A DNA stretch of 64,000 nt from Planococcus wigleyi (GTDB lineage: Bacteria > Bacillota > Bacilli > Bacillales_A > Planococcaceae). Below are positions 55,684 through 64,000 of the stretch, piece by piece. A program made the translations under genes and the position numbers. The DNA lies in the NCBI RefSeq assembly GCF_014836985.1, contig NZ_JACSPU010000004.1:248001-312000 (forward strand). Reading direction: 5' to 3'. The stretch's first letter is position 1; each line of letters opens with the position of its first letter. The notes beneath the pieces were generated by a model that worked only from the letters and a program-made list of their open reading frames with translations, was not told the DNA's origin and did no database searches.

Positions 55684-55775
55684 CGCTAAGCAAAATATTT
55701 GCTATCACAACCGATGGCTACGAACCATGTAATGACGACTGTGAAATAGGTTTCCCTATAGCTACTCCCCTTTGA
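55674..55775 (-). ncRNA. yybP-ykoY manganese riboswitch
   Basis: Minus strand: CAAAGGGGAGTAGCTATAGG opens P1 and the first loop; GTCGTCATTAC and GTAGCCATCGG form the other conserved arm; GCGAGACCTTTG closes P1. The GGGGAGTAG and GTCGTCATT elements are the family signature. Mn2+ binding should stabilise P1 and prevent the terminator, turning on the TerC-family gene. A TATACT -10 candidate lies just upstream (about 55813). Confidence 0.93.
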
Positions 55776-55910
55776 CATAAAGTCAAAGTCTATTGAGTTG
55801 TACGTTTAGTATAGCATCAAATAAAATACTGCAACCTTGAAAGTTTGTCGTTTTAAAGACAAATTTTTTCGATGGACACCGTTTTTTTGAAACCATTCTA
55901 GATTTTTCTT

Positions 55911-57023
55911 TTAAATGAACCGGAAAGGTTCTGTATTCGTTTCTGATGGCAGGAATTCACATTGCCATGTCGGCTGCTGCTTTGCCATATGCTCCACCAC
56001 GCCTTGAATCATCACTTTTTCCACATGATGGCCCGGATCGATGATGTTCAGCCCCATCGCCTGTGCATCCTGTGCTACGTGAAAATACATATCGCCTGTG
56101 ACATAGACATCCGCTCCAGCGCGCTTGGCCTGTTGAATGTATTTATTGCCATCGCCTCCGAGCACGGCCACTTTTTTGATTGTGGCATTCGGATCTCCGA
56201 CCATGCGTAGAGACGGAACGTCCAATTGTTGTTTAGCCCAACCGGCAAATGCCTTTAAGGTCATTGGCGTTTCCAGTGTTCCAACGCGCCCCAATCCCAT
56301 TGCGATTTCTTTGTTCTCCAACGTAAAGACATCGTATGCGACTTCTTCATAGGGATGTGCCGCAATCATCGCTTTAATGACGCGGTCTTTTTCTTGTTTA
56401 CGGACAACCACTTCCACTTTTGATTCTGCGGTCACTTCCATTTTCCCCGCTTCTCCGATATACGGATCCGCTTCTGCTGTTGGGCGGAAACGTCCTGTTC
56501 CGGACAAAGTATAGCTGCAGTATTCATAATCGCCAATAGCGCCGGCTCCTGCTTTGCCGAACGCTTCCCGAACAGCCTCTTCATGGCTTTCCGGCACGAA
56601 GACTGCAATCTTCACCAATTCCGCTTCAAAAGTGGGCACCAGCACACTCGTATTTTTTAATCCAAGTGCATCCGCTAATAAATCATTGACGCCCCCTTGT
56701 GCAACGTCCAGGTTGGTGTGTGCCGCATAGACGGCAATGTCGGATTTGATGAGTTTTTCCATCAGGCGCCCCTGAGGAAAATCCGTCTGCAGGTTTTTCA
56801 AAGGACGGAAAATCGGCGGATGATGGGCGATGATCAACCCGGCACCTTTGGCAACCGCTTCATCGACAACGTCTTCATTGACGTCCAAAGTAACCAGAAC
56901 CTTTTCGATTTTTTTGTTTAAAGTTCCTACATGCAAACCGATCGGGTCGCCTTCCATCGCTAAATACTTGGGCGACCACTTTTCGAATTCTTCGATGATC
57001 TGCTGGCCATTAGGAATTTTCAC
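55911..57023 (-). CDS. yqfO: NIF3/DUF34 family metal-binding protein (YqfO)
   Basis: A 370-residue Nif3-like protein. The two DUF34 halves flank a PII-like insert domain at about 130-230 (LVKIAVFVPESHEEAVREAF), as in Bacillus YqfO. Dinuclear metal ligands lie in AGLIIAHHPPIF, AHTNLDVAQGG and DPGHHVEK. Proposed roles include GTP cyclohydrolase-related or metal-insertase functions, none settled. Overlaps the end of trmK by 14 bases. Confidence 0.92.
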   Translation of the reverse strand: MKIPNGQQIIEEFEKWSPKYLAMEGDPIGLHVGTLNKKIEKVLVTLDVNEDVVDEAVAKGAGLIIAHHPPIFRPLKNLQTDFPQGRLMEKLIKSDIAVYAAHTNLDVAQGGVNDLLADALGLKNTSVLVPTFEAELVKIAVFVPESHEEAVREAFGKAGAGAIGDYEYCSYTLSGTGRFRPTAEADPYIGEAGKMEVTAESKVEVVVRKQEKDRVIKAMIAAHPYEEVAYDVFTLENKEIAMGLGRVGTLETPMTLKAFAGWAKQQLDVPSLRMVGDPNATIKKVAVLGGDGNKYIQQAKRAGADVYVTGDMYFHVAQDAQAMGLNIIDPGHHVEKVMIQGVVEHMAKQQPTWQCEFLPSETNTEPFRFI

Positions 57024-57723
57024 GCTGCAGCACCTCTTCCACCAACTGTATTTTTTCCACCAATTCCTGTTTTTTCTCTATGATCTCCATAGTTTGGGCT
57101 GTTGATTCCATGGAAGCGACAATTTTTTTCCATTGATCGCTTTCACGCATCCATTTCTCATGGAAAATCGCTGTTTTTTCCTCCAGCAATTTTGGTCCCA
57201 TCAATAATTGCTTTGGCGTCAATATAACGGGCGGCTGTTTTTTTTCAAGCACCAGAATTTCATAGATTTTTTCATTTTCCTTCAATATTTCTTCTTCGGT
57301 AATAGTCCAGTGATTGGCGACGGCCCAGTCGCGGATGGCCTTGGCGTGGACGTTCGGCTGCAGAATCAACCGTTCCACTCCGGTCAGCCGTTCATTGCCC
57401 TGTTCCAGAATCGAACAGATCAACGGACCGCCCATGCCTGCTATCGTGACAGCGGTTATGCCGTCTTCAGGATGGACCGCATCAAGTCCACTGGCCAGCC
57501 GGACTTCAATCTGGCTGTTCAACCCCTCCTGCTGGACTTGTCTTTTGGCCGATTCAAAAGGGCCTCTGACCACTTCTCCCGCCACAGCTTTCCCGATAAT
57601 GCTATTCAAGACCAAGTAGCAGGGCAGGTAAGCATGGTCACTGCCGATATCTGCCACTACAGCCCCTTCTGGCACATGATGGGCAACACGGGTCAGACGA
57701 TGTGATAATTGTTGTGCATTCAT
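57010..57723 (-). CDS. trmK: tRNA (adenine22-N1)-methyltransferase TrmK
   Basis: A 237-residue SAM methyltransferase making m1A22 in tRNA. Motif I VVADIGSDHAYLPCYLV, then ITAVTIAGMGGPLICSIL and LILQPNVHAKAIRDWAV, with a C-terminal coiled coil (after about 165). ATG with AGGAGGATCTG. Pair trmK-yqfO follows the cccA terminator. Confidence 0.95.
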   Translation of the reverse strand: MNAQQLSHRLTRVAHHVPEGAVVADIGSDHAYLPCYLVLNSIIGKAVAGEVVRGPFESAKRQVQQEGLNSQIEVRLASGLDAVHPEDGITAVTIAGMGGPLICSILEQGNERLTGVERLILQPNVHAKAIRDWAVANHWTITEEEILKENEKIYEILVLEKKQPPVILTPKQLLMGPKLLEEKTAIFHEKWMRESDQWKKIVASMESTAQTMEIIEKKQELVEKIQLVEEVLQRENS

Positions 57724-57744
57724 TCAGATCCTCCTAATTTGACA

Positions 57745-57781
57745 GAAAAACCCTTAGCTCTAGAAGAACTAAGGGTTTTTT
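57745..57781 (-). terminator. Terminator of cccA
   Basis: Stem aaaaacccttagctc/gaactaagggttttt (one mismatch) and T-rich minus-strand flank. Confidence 0.82.
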
Positions 57782-57786
57782 AGATG

Positions 57787-58173
57787 CTATTCGAGTGATA
57801 ATACCCACTCAGCCATTGCTGCTACGTTCGCTTCTGGAACAAGCCCGCCTGGCATAGTGCCTTTACCGTTGATCAAGATATCTTCGATGTCTTCTTGAGC
57901 AAGTTCAGTAGCTACCAATGATGGACCTACTCCGCCTTCATAGCTTGAACCGTGACAAGAAATACAGTTTGCTTGCGCGTGTGCTTCAGGATCGAAATCT
58001 CCAGCTGCTGCTTCTTCGCCGCCTTCAGCTGCTTCTTCACCGCCGCCTTCTTCTGCTGCATGTTCTTCTGCGATTTCGGCTTCGTTATTAACTCCCTGAA
58101 TGGACATGAAGAAAATCAAACCAATACCGAACGCCATGATTAAGATATAAGGTACAATTGCATTTTTTTGCAT
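57787..58173 (-). CDS. cccA: Membrane-anchored cytochrome c-550 (CccA-like)
   Basis: 128 residues. One N-terminal membrane anchor (VPYILIMAFGIGLIFFMS), an extremely Glu/Ala/Gly-rich linker (about 32-60), then a small c-type haem domain with CISCH and the Met ligand in GKGTMPGGL. Electron carrier on the outer face of the membrane. ATG with GAGGGG. Found between trmK and sigA as in B. subtilis. The acidic linker is longer than usual. Confidence 0.92.
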   Translation of the reverse strand: MQKNAIVPYILIMAFGIGLIFFMSIQGVNNEAEIAEEHAAEEGGGEEAAEGGEEAAAGDFDPEAHAQANCISCHGSSYEGGVGPSLVATELAQEDIEDILINGKGTMPGGLVPEANVAAMAEWVLSLE

Positions 58174-58398
58174 CCGTTACCCCTCCCTCTACTAGTTCTG
58201 CTTTATGATATTATTCGTATCATTCATTATTGTACTGTATTATCCGCCAAACGAAAAGTCTTATCAGATAACTTTTCATTCTTTGTGACAAAAACGGTAA
58301 TTTAATTTTTATTTTACGTGCAGACAGTGAAGTTTACCCAGATACTTTCCTGATAAAACATATTCCGATGACTTCTCGCTACTAACGCATCGCGAACA

Positions 58399-58425
58399 AT
58401 AAAAGCCCCGCGGGAAGCGGGACTT
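58399..58425 (-). terminator. Terminator of the acyl-CoA dehydrogenase gene
   Basis: Stem agccccgc/gcgggact around GGGAA with TTTTATT on the minus strand. Confidence 0.78.
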
Positions 58426-58437
58426 TAAAAAAACTAT

Positions 58438-59577
58438 TCAGCAGCCGATCTGGCGTGCAATAACCATGCGCTGAATTTCAGAAGTCCCCTCGCCGATTTC
58501 CAATAATTTCGCGTCACGCATATAGCGCTCCACTTCGTACTCTTTCATGTAGCCGTAGCCGCCGTGGATCTGAATCGCTTCATCGGCCACTTCCATGGAA
58601 ATTTCAGAAGCATAAAGTTTCGCCATCGATGCCTCTTTCGTGAACGGGCGGCCTTGATCTTTCAGCCAGGCTGCTTTATAGACCATATTGCGTGCCAGTT
58701 CGATCTTCATCGCCATGTCCGCCAATTTGAACTGCGTCACTTGAAACTCGGATAAAGGCTTTCCGAATTGCTTGCGTTCTTTGGAATAGGCAAGGGCTTT
58801 GTTAAATGCCGCCTGAGCGATCCCTACAGCCATTGCCGCAATGCCGATACGTCCGCCGTCGAGTGTCACCAGGAATTGTTTAAAGCCATCTCCGCGCTTG
58901 CCTAACAGGTTTTCTTTAGGTACACGGACATTGTCGAGTACCAATTCTGTTGTATTGGAAGAATGGAGACCCATCTTCTCGTAATTATCGATGACCGTAA
59001 AGCCTTCAGCGTCTGTCGGTACGATGATGGCACTGATTTCTTTCTTGCCGTCGTTCATGCCGGTGATGGCTGTAATCGCCAAATGCTTGGCATGGCTGGC
59101 ATTCGTAATATAGACTTTTGATCCGTTGATGACCCAGTCATCGCCATCTTCAACAGCACGGGTTTCGGTGCCTCCTGCATCCGAACCGGCATTCGGTTCC
59201 GTCAATCCAAAAGCTCCGAACGATTCACCGGTGCAGATGGGTGTCAGGTATTTTTCTTTCTGTTCTTCCGTTCCGAACAAATTTAAAGGTGCACCGCCAA
59301 GTGAAATATGGGCAGAATACGTGATCCCAGTAGAAGCACAGGCACGGCTCAATTCTTCTGTTACAATTGCAAAACTGGTGGTATCCGCCCCAGCTCCACC
59401 GTATTTTTCGTCAAACGGCAAGCCCATCATCCCCATGTCGGACAGCTGTTTGAAGATTTCGGTCGGAAACGCCTTGGAACGATCACGGTCGATAGCCCCT
59501 GGTGCTACCACCTTATCGGCAAATTCCTTGATGGTCTTTTTGATCATCTGTTGTTCTTGTGTCAAATCGAAATCCAT
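58438..59577 (-). CDS. Acyl-CoA dehydrogenase
   Basis: A 379-residue FAD flavoenzyme for the first step of fatty- or branched-chain acyl-CoA oxidation. FGAFGLTEPNAGSDAGGTETRA is the FAD-binding motif (seen as FGLTEPNAGSDAGG), and YEVERYMRDAKLLEIGEGTSEIQRM holds the catalytic Glu region (EIGEGTSE). Chain preference cannot be read; it resembles short-chain enzymes such as MmgC. ATG with AAGGGGA. It is inserted between cccA and sigA with its own terminator, which is not the B. subtilis arrangement. Confidence 0.92.
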   Translation of the reverse strand: MDFDLTQEQQMIKKTIKEFADKVVAPGAIDRDRSKAFPTEIFKQLSDMGMMGLPFDEKYGGAGADTTSFAIVTEELSRACASTGITYSAHISLGGAPLNLFGTEEQKEKYLTPICTGESFGAFGLTEPNAGSDAGGTETRAVEDGDDWVINGSKVYITNASHAKHLAITAITGMNDGKKEISAIIVPTDAEGFTVIDNYEKMGLHSSNTTELVLDNVRVPKENLLGKRGDGFKQFLVTLDGGRIGIAAMAVGIAQAAFNKALAYSKERKQFGKPLSEFQVTQFKLADMAMKIELARNMVYKAAWLKDQGRPFTKEASMAKLYASEISMEVADEAIQIHGGYGYMKEYEVERYMRDAKLLEIGEGTSEIQRMVIARQIGC

Positions 59578-59678
59578 TTGTGTACATCCCCTTTGTCATG
59601 AATACGCTTACAACTTTCATTATATAGGGAAAATTAAGGCAAACTCAAGCTTTAACAGGAAATTAACCAGACTTCATC

Positions 59679-59714
59679 ATAAAAAAGCCGCTTTCCGGGA
59701 AAAACGGAAGCGGC
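59679..59714 (-). terminator. Terminator of sigA
   Basis: Stem gccgctttccg/cggaagcggc with an AAAA-type loop and T6 run on the minus strand. Confidence 0.85.
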
Positions 59715-59728
59715 TCGAGCTATTATTC

Positions 59729-60883
59729 CTATTCAAGAAAATCTTTCAGTCGTTTGCTGCGGGAAGGATGGCGTAATTTGCGAAGAGCTTTTGCTTCGAT
59801 TTGGCGAATCCGCTCACGCGTCACTCCAAATACCTTGCCCACTTCTTCGAGTGTCCGTGTACGGCCATCGTCCAAGCCGAAGCGAAGACGCAAGACATTT
59901 TCTTCACGGTCTGTCAACGTATCCAAAACATCTTCCAACTGCTCTTTCAACAATTCATAAGCAGCATGGTCAGATGGCGATTGTGCATCTGAATCCTCGA
60001 TGAAGTCCCCCAAATGCGAATCATCTTCTTCACCGATCGGTGTTTCCAGTGAAACCGGTTCTTGTGCAATTTTAAGGATTTCACGCACTTTTTCAGGCAG
60101 CAAATCCATTTCCTCACCGATTTCTTCCGGTGAAGGCTCGCGGCCAAGATCCTGAAGCAATTGGCGTTGCACGCGGATCAGTTTATTGATGGTTTCAACC
60201 ATGTGAACCGGGATACGGATTGTCCGTGCCTGGTCGGCAATGGCGCGCGTGATGGCCTGGCGAATCCACCAAGTGGCATACGTACTGAATTTAAACCCTT
60301 TCGAGTAATCGAACTTTTCAACAGCTTTGATCAAGCCCATATTCCCTTCCTGAATCAGATCCAGGAACAGCATACCGCGGCCGACATAACGTTTCGCAAT
60401 ACTGACAACTAAACGCAGGTTGGCTTCAGCCAGACGCTTTTTCGCTTCTTCGTCGCCTTGCTCAATCAATTTCGCCAGACGGACTTCTTCTTCTGCTTTC
60501 AGCAAATCCACACGCCCGATTTCTTTCAAGTACATGCGGACCGGGTCATTGATTTTAACGCCAGGCGGAACACTCAAATCATTCAAGTCGAATTTATCTT
60601 CGGTCGGCTTCATGAGACGGTCCAAATGCTCTTCGTCATCTGATTTGCGTTCCAATTCGATGCCGTGCCCTTCCAATTGGTCGATAAACTCTTCTACTGC
60701 ATCGGATTCCATTTCGAAAACCGCTAATTTGTCGGCAATTTGCTCGTAATTGAGTTCTCCGGTTTTTTTACCTGTTTCAATCAGCTGTTTTTTTGCTTCT
60801 TCAACAGTTGCTTCCGGACCTTCAGTAGTCAATGGTACATTGCTTGCTTCAACTTCAGTTTGGCGTTCAGATTTCTCAGCCAT
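59729..60883 (-). CDS. rpoD: Primary sigma factor RpoD/SigA
   Basis: 384 residues. Acidic region 1.1, region 1.2 ([16 protein letters not shown]), 2.3-2.4 ([20 protein letters not shown]) for -10 recognition, 3.x, and 4.2 ([28 protein letters not shown], read as [17 protein letters not shown]) for -35 recognition. ATG with AAAGGAGGAAG. Follows dnaG by 33 bases in the usual macromolecular synthesis operon; rpsU is not part of it here. Confidence 0.97.
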   Translation of the reverse strand: MAEKSERQTEVEASNVPLTTEGPEATVEEAKKQLIETGKKTGELNYEQIADKLAVFEMESDAVEEFIDQLEGHGIELERKSDDEEHLDRLMKPTEDKFDLNDLSVPPGVKINDPVRMYLKEIGRVDLLKAEEEVRLAKLIEQGDEEAKKRLAEANLRLVVSIAKRYVGRGMLFLDLIQEGNMGLIKAVEKFDYSKGFKFSTYATWWIRQAITRAIADQARTIRIPVHMVETINKLIRVQRQLLQDLGREPSPEEIGEEMDLLPEKVREILKIAQEPVSLETPIGEEDDSHLGDFIEDSDAQSPSDHAAYELLKEQLEDVLDTLTDREENVLRLRFGLDDGRTRTLEEVGKVFGVTRERIRQIEAKALRKLRHPSRSKRLKDFLE

Positions 60884-60916
60884 GTGACTTCCTCCTTTAA
60901 AAAAACCGGAATTAAC

Positions 60917-62716
60917 TTACAATGATTTCCGTAAAGCAATCACTTCTTGTGCAAGAAGCAAAGCGCGCTTTATGTCATGCTGTTTTTCCGCTTCTTTTGA
61001 TTGCTGGATTTTTAGATTGATTTGCTGCTCGACCCGATGTTTTTGCAGATGCTTTAAACAATCGGAAATTTCTTCATCCGCGTGTTCCGGATCGCGTTCG
61101 GATAATGCCGTTTCCATAACCAGTTTGCGGAGCTCTGCATCTTGCAGCGTCTCCAGGAATTTATGGAAATCCGCTTTATCCCATTCCTCGTAGAAACCGA
61201 GCAATTGAACGTACAGCGCCTGGAATTCTTCACTGACAAATGGTATGCCGTTGTCTTCGAGCGCCAATTTATCCATGACTGCCGGATCTGCCAAGGCATG
61301 TGATAAGAGCATCCGTTCCGCCCGGTGCAATGAAGTGACACGTTTCGGTTCTTTTTTGACCGTCTTCACTGCCGGTGTTTCGGGGCGGTTCCGTTCGATG
61401 GTCTTGTTCTCCAATTTGCGGTAATGCTGTAGGATCGCTTCTTGTGATAATCCGGTTTCCTCTGATAATTGCTTTATATATAAATCCCGCTCTAAAGGCG
61501 AGGATCTACCGGCTAATAATTGCAGCACTTCTTGTATATATTGCAACAGGTCATTTTCGTATTGAAAATTCTTATGCCTGCGGGCGTGCATCATGGCAAA
61601 GGCAATAAATGCATGCGGCTTTCCGATGATCTGTTCCTTAAAGGCTTCTGCACCGTTTTCACGAACAAAATCATCGGGGTCCATCTTGCCTGGCAGGACT
61701 GCCACTTCCACTTTGAAATTATCTTCGTTAAGTGCGATGGCAGCTCGCTTAGCAGCTTCCCAACCCGCATCATCGCCGTCAAAGCAAATGACGACTTCCT
61801 GGGCAAAACGTTTCATCTGCCGGATGTGCTGGGAAGTGAGCGATGTACCCATGGTCGCTAAAGCATTATTAACCCCTGCTTTACCCGCTGCAATGACATC
61901 CATAAACCCTTCAAACAAAATGATTTTTCGGTTTTTGCGTATCGCGCCTCTTGCATGATGGACGTTATACAGTACTTGGCTTTTTTGGAATATCGGAGAT
62001 TCCGGGCTGTTCATGTATTTGGCATCCTGCTTCGTATGCTCAAGAACCCTGCCTGAAAAGGCGATGACTTTGCCGCTTTCATTCATGATTGGAAACATGA
62101 TCCGGCCGCGAAAACGATCGAAATAGCCACTGGACTGCTCGCGGGCGATCGCTAAACCGCTCGCTTCCAATTCTTCTTCGCTGAAACCCTTCCGCTTGAG
62201 TGCAGATGCCATGTAATTCCATTCAGGAAGCGACCAGCCGATTCTGTTCTTCTCGATGATTTCCCGCGTAAAGCCCCTGTCTTCCAAATAATCCAATGCC
62301 GCTTGGCCTTCTTCTGTATTGAGAAGGATATGGTGGTACATGTCCGCAGCAAACTCGTGCATCAAAATCAATTGGTGATCGCTTTTTGACTGCACCGGAC
62401 CGGAATCGGCTGGAGCCTGTATATCGACCTCGATGCCTGCCCTGCTTCCAAGTCTTGACAAGGCATCCTGAAACGTTAGATTTTCAATATCCATGAGAAA
62501 CGTGATGACGTTGCCACCGGCTCCACAACCAAAACAATGAAAGATCTGTTTATCGGCGGTGACAGAAAAAGATGGTGTGCTTTCTCCATGGAAAGGACAA
62601 AGGCCGAACCAATTGCGGCCTCTTTTGGTTAGTTGTACGTACTCACCGACGATATCCACAATATCTGTGCTGGAACGGATTTTTTCAATCACTTCTTCAG
62701 GAACTCGACTGGACAT
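60917..62716 (-). CDS. dnaG: DNA primase
   Basis: A 599-residue primase. Zinc-binding domain with CPFHGEST and FHCFGCGAGGN, TOPRIM domain with ILFEGFMDVIAAGKAG and CFDGDDAGW, and a C-terminal helicase-binding domain. ATG at 62716 (MSSRVPEEV) aligns with the family; another ATG at 62728 adds four residues. Upstream of sigA. The yqxD gene often found next to dnaG in Bacillus is absent. Confidence 0.96.
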   Translation of the reverse strand: MSSRVPEEVIEKIRSSTDIVDIVGEYVQLTKRGRNWFGLCPFHGESTPSFSVTADKQIFHCFGCGAGGNVITFLMDIENLTFQDALSRLGSRAGIEVDIQAPADSGPVQSKSDHQLILMHEFAADMYHHILLNTEEGQAALDYLEDRGFTREIIEKNRIGWSLPEWNYMASALKRKGFSEEELEASGLAIAREQSSGYFDRFRGRIMFPIMNESGKVIAFSGRVLEHTKQDAKYMNSPESPIFQKSQVLYNVHHARGAIRKNRKIILFEGFMDVIAAGKAGVNNALATMGTSLTSQHIRQMKRFAQEVVICFDGDDAGWEAAKRAAIALNEDNFKVEVAVLPGKMDPDDFVRENGAEAFKEQIIGKPHAFIAFAMMHARRHKNFQYENDLLQYIQEVLQLLAGRSSPLERDLYIKQLSEETGLSQEAILQHYRKLENKTIERNRPETPAVKTVKKEPKRVTSLHRAERMLLSHALADPAVMDKLALEDNGIPFVSEEFQALYVQLLGFYEEWDKADFHKFLETLQDAELRKLVMETALSERDPEHADEEISDCLKHLQKHRVEQQINLKIQQSKEAEKQHDIKRALLLAQEVIALRKSL

Positions 62717-62882
62717 TATTTTCACCATCTTTGTTTGCTTAACTTATTTAATTCGTGATGCAAAGACAAAATCCTTCATTTTTCGACAAAAAGATAAAGC
62801 TGACTATACTATCCATTAGTAAGCTTTAGCCACAATTCTTCATTATAAAACGTTTTTATTAAAAAATCCACACAAAAGAAAG

Positions 62883-62913
62883 AAAAACCGCCTGTGCAGG
62901 TGGTTTTCCTGAA
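62883..62913 (-). terminator. Terminator of ccpN-ppsR
   Basis: Stem aaaaccgcctg/caggtggtttt (G-T pair) with TTTCTTT on the minus strand. Confidence 0.78.
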
Positions 62914-62914
62914 A

Positions 62915-63721
62915 TCATTTTTGAAGTTTACTTAAAATCAGGTTAGCCGTTTCTTCAACCGCCCGATTGGTAACATCAAGAATTTCACAGCCGATGCGAT
63001 CCACCACATTGTGGAAATGGCCGATTTCTTCATGGATCCGGTCCAGTTTCGCGTAATTGGCGTCATCATTCAAACCCAGTGCAATCAACCGCTCTTTGCG
63101 GATGCTATTGAGTTTGTCCGGCGAGATGACCAATCCGAAGCATTTTTTAGGATCTACATGATACAACTCTTCAGGCGGATCGACTTCCGGAACCAACGGC
63201 ACGTTCGCGACTTTCAAGCGTTTATGTGCCAGGTATTGTGATAATGGCGTCTTGGACGTTCTTGAAATTCCGACAAGGACGATATCGGCCATTAAAATAC
63301 CGCGAGGATCCCGTCCATCGTCATACTTGACCGCAAATTCAATTGCTTCGACTTTTTTGAAATAATCATCGTCCAATTTTCGGACGAGCCCTGCTTCCTG
63401 CAGTGGCGGTGCATCCAGCTCTTTTTCCAATGCATCCAATAAAGGCCCCATCAGATCGACAGCTGTCACCGAAAATTTGGCTGTTTCAGTTTCCATGTAG
63501 TTGCGCAGTTCCTGAGAAACCAATGTATAGACGATAAAAGCCTTTTGGGCGACGGCTAGTTTGATGATTTCCTGAAGATGTTCGATGGAATCAATATAAG
63601 GAAAACGTTTCAGTACGGCATTTTGATCACTATTAAGGTATTGGCTTATAGCAGCTTTTGCGACCAGCTCCCCTGTCTCTCCGACCGAATCGGAGACGAT
63701 GAACATGCGGAGTGAATTCAT
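62915..63721 (-). CDS. ppsR: Pyruvate, phosphate dikinase / PEP synthase regulatory protein (PpsR, YqfL)
   Basis: A 268-residue DUF299 protein, a bifunctional Ser/Thr kinase and Pi-dependent pyrophosphorylase that switches PPDK or PEP synthase off and on with ADP and Pi. P-loop [15 protein letters not shown] and [10 protein letters not shown] are family hallmarks. ATG at 63721 (MNSLRMFIV) has GTGAGGTG upstream; the frame to 63769 overlaps ccpN. In B. subtilis yqfL modulates CcpN activity, and the two are adjacent here. Confidence 0.93.
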   Translation of the reverse strand: MNSLRMFIVSDSVGETGELVAKAAISQYLNSDQNAVLKRFPYIDSIEHLQEIIKLAVAQKAFIVYTLVSQELRNYMETETAKFSVTAVDLMGPLLDALEKELDAPPLQEAGLVRKLDDDYFKKVEAIEFAVKYDDGRDPRGILMADIVLVGISRTSKTPLSQYLAHKRLKVANVPLVPEVDPPEELYHVDPKKCFGLVISPDKLNSIRKERLIALGLNDDANYAKLDRIHEEIGHFHNVVDRIGCEILDVTNRAVEETANLILSKLQK

Positions 63722-63731
63722 AGTTGGCACC

Positions 63732-64000
63732 TCACAGATCGTGGTTTTCCGATAACGATAAAAACGCACGAGTAATATTCGTTTTTGTCAATCTGCCGAC
63801 GACTTTAAAGCCATCCGGCTGTTCTTCAACCACAGGCAAGGCATCAATTTGCTGATTGATTAGTCGATGTGCTGCCTGGATCAAAGATTCGTTTTTCGCG
63901 CAATACGTAATGTTCGGCATGCGCGTCATGATGATATGTACAGGAATGCTTGTCAGGTTCTGGCTGCCGAGGCTTGCGCGCAGCAAATCTTTTCTCGACA
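63732..64000 (-). CDS. ccpN: Transcriptional repressor CcpN (3' part; runs off the window)
   Basis: The visible 88 residues are the end of a CBS-domain pair ([21 protein letters not shown], seen as [41 protein letters not shown]). Adjacent to ppsR, 10 bases apart, as ccpN-yqfL in B. subtilis, where CcpN represses gluconeogenic genes. The N-terminal HTH would lie to the right. Identity depends on locus as well as sequence. Confidence 0.85.
   Translation of the reverse strand, partial: SRKDLLRASLGSQNLTSIPVHIIMTRMPNITYCAKNESLIQAAHRLINQQIDALPVVEEQPDGFKVVGRLTKTNITRAFLSLSENHDL

Noticed and set aside
1-64000. CRISPR arrays, prophage, transposases, defence islands, rRNA or tRNA genes
   Set aside because: No regularly spaced repeats, phage or transposase motifs, restriction or toxin-antitoxin genes, or tRNA/rRNA-like segments were recognised while reading both strands.

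Overview
The window is a low-to-moderate GC Firmicutes chromosome segment. Its gene order closely follows the Bacillus subtilis stretch from bkdR/spo0A through comG, pst and sodA to sigA/ccpN. Shine-Dalgarno sites are strong (AGGAGG type), and TTG and GTG starts are frequent. Protein identities, two lost sporulation loci next to an intact spo0A, and a class II ribonucleotide reductase suggest a member of the Planococcaceae, probably asporogenous (Planococcus-like). The genus is an inference; no rRNA lies in the window.

Layout, left to right. (1) 1-4.2 kb: 5' part of a BkdR-type sigma-54 activator, YqzF, a glycerophosphodiesterase, an anchored extracellular protein, a tiny membrane ORF and spo0A. 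(2) 4.3-17.9 kb: a housekeeping run on the minus strand, recN-argR-tlyA-dxs-ispA-xseB-xseA-folD-nusB, then yqhY-accC-accB, then efp-yqhT-aroQ. (3) 18-26.8 kb: B12-dependent nrdJ behind a paired NrdR-type operator, lipM, a rhodanese-like protein, and gcvT-gcvPA-gcvPB under a tandem glycine riboswitch. (4) 26.9-31.2 kb: aroK and the seven-gene comG competence-pilus operon behind a ComK-type box. (5) 31.4-35.8 kb: small DUF proteins, a metallo-hydrolase, ltaS, yqgQ, yqgN, rpmG. (6) 36-46 kb: pstS-C-A-B-phoU behind a four-repeat PhoP box, a class B PBP, sodA, yqgC and a second Na/Pi transporter. (7) 46-54.3 kb: yqgB, ispG, yqfW, the znuC-znuB-zur zinc operon with a Zur box, nfo, cshB, ispH. (8) 54.3-64 kb: a decayed ZIP-type permease, a TerC-family manganese protein under a yybP-ykoY riboswitch, yqfO-trmK, cccA, an acyl-CoA dehydrogenase, dnaG-sigA, and ppsR with part of ccpN.

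Themes. Isoprenoid precursor synthesis is spread over the window (dxs, ispA, ispG, ispH). One-carbon and glycine metabolism (folD, gcv, lipM, yqgN), phosphate uptake and metal homeostasis each have recognisable regulatory DNA. The most notable observations are the clean absence of spoIVB and spoIIIA from their usual slots, the cis-regulatory sites (NrdR, PhoP, Zur, Mn and glycine riboswitches), a comGD gene whose expected ATGA stop-start overlap reads ATAA, and the ZIP pseudogene. No CRISPR array, prophage, transposase, rRNA or tRNA was seen. No convincing undescribed multi-gene system was found.
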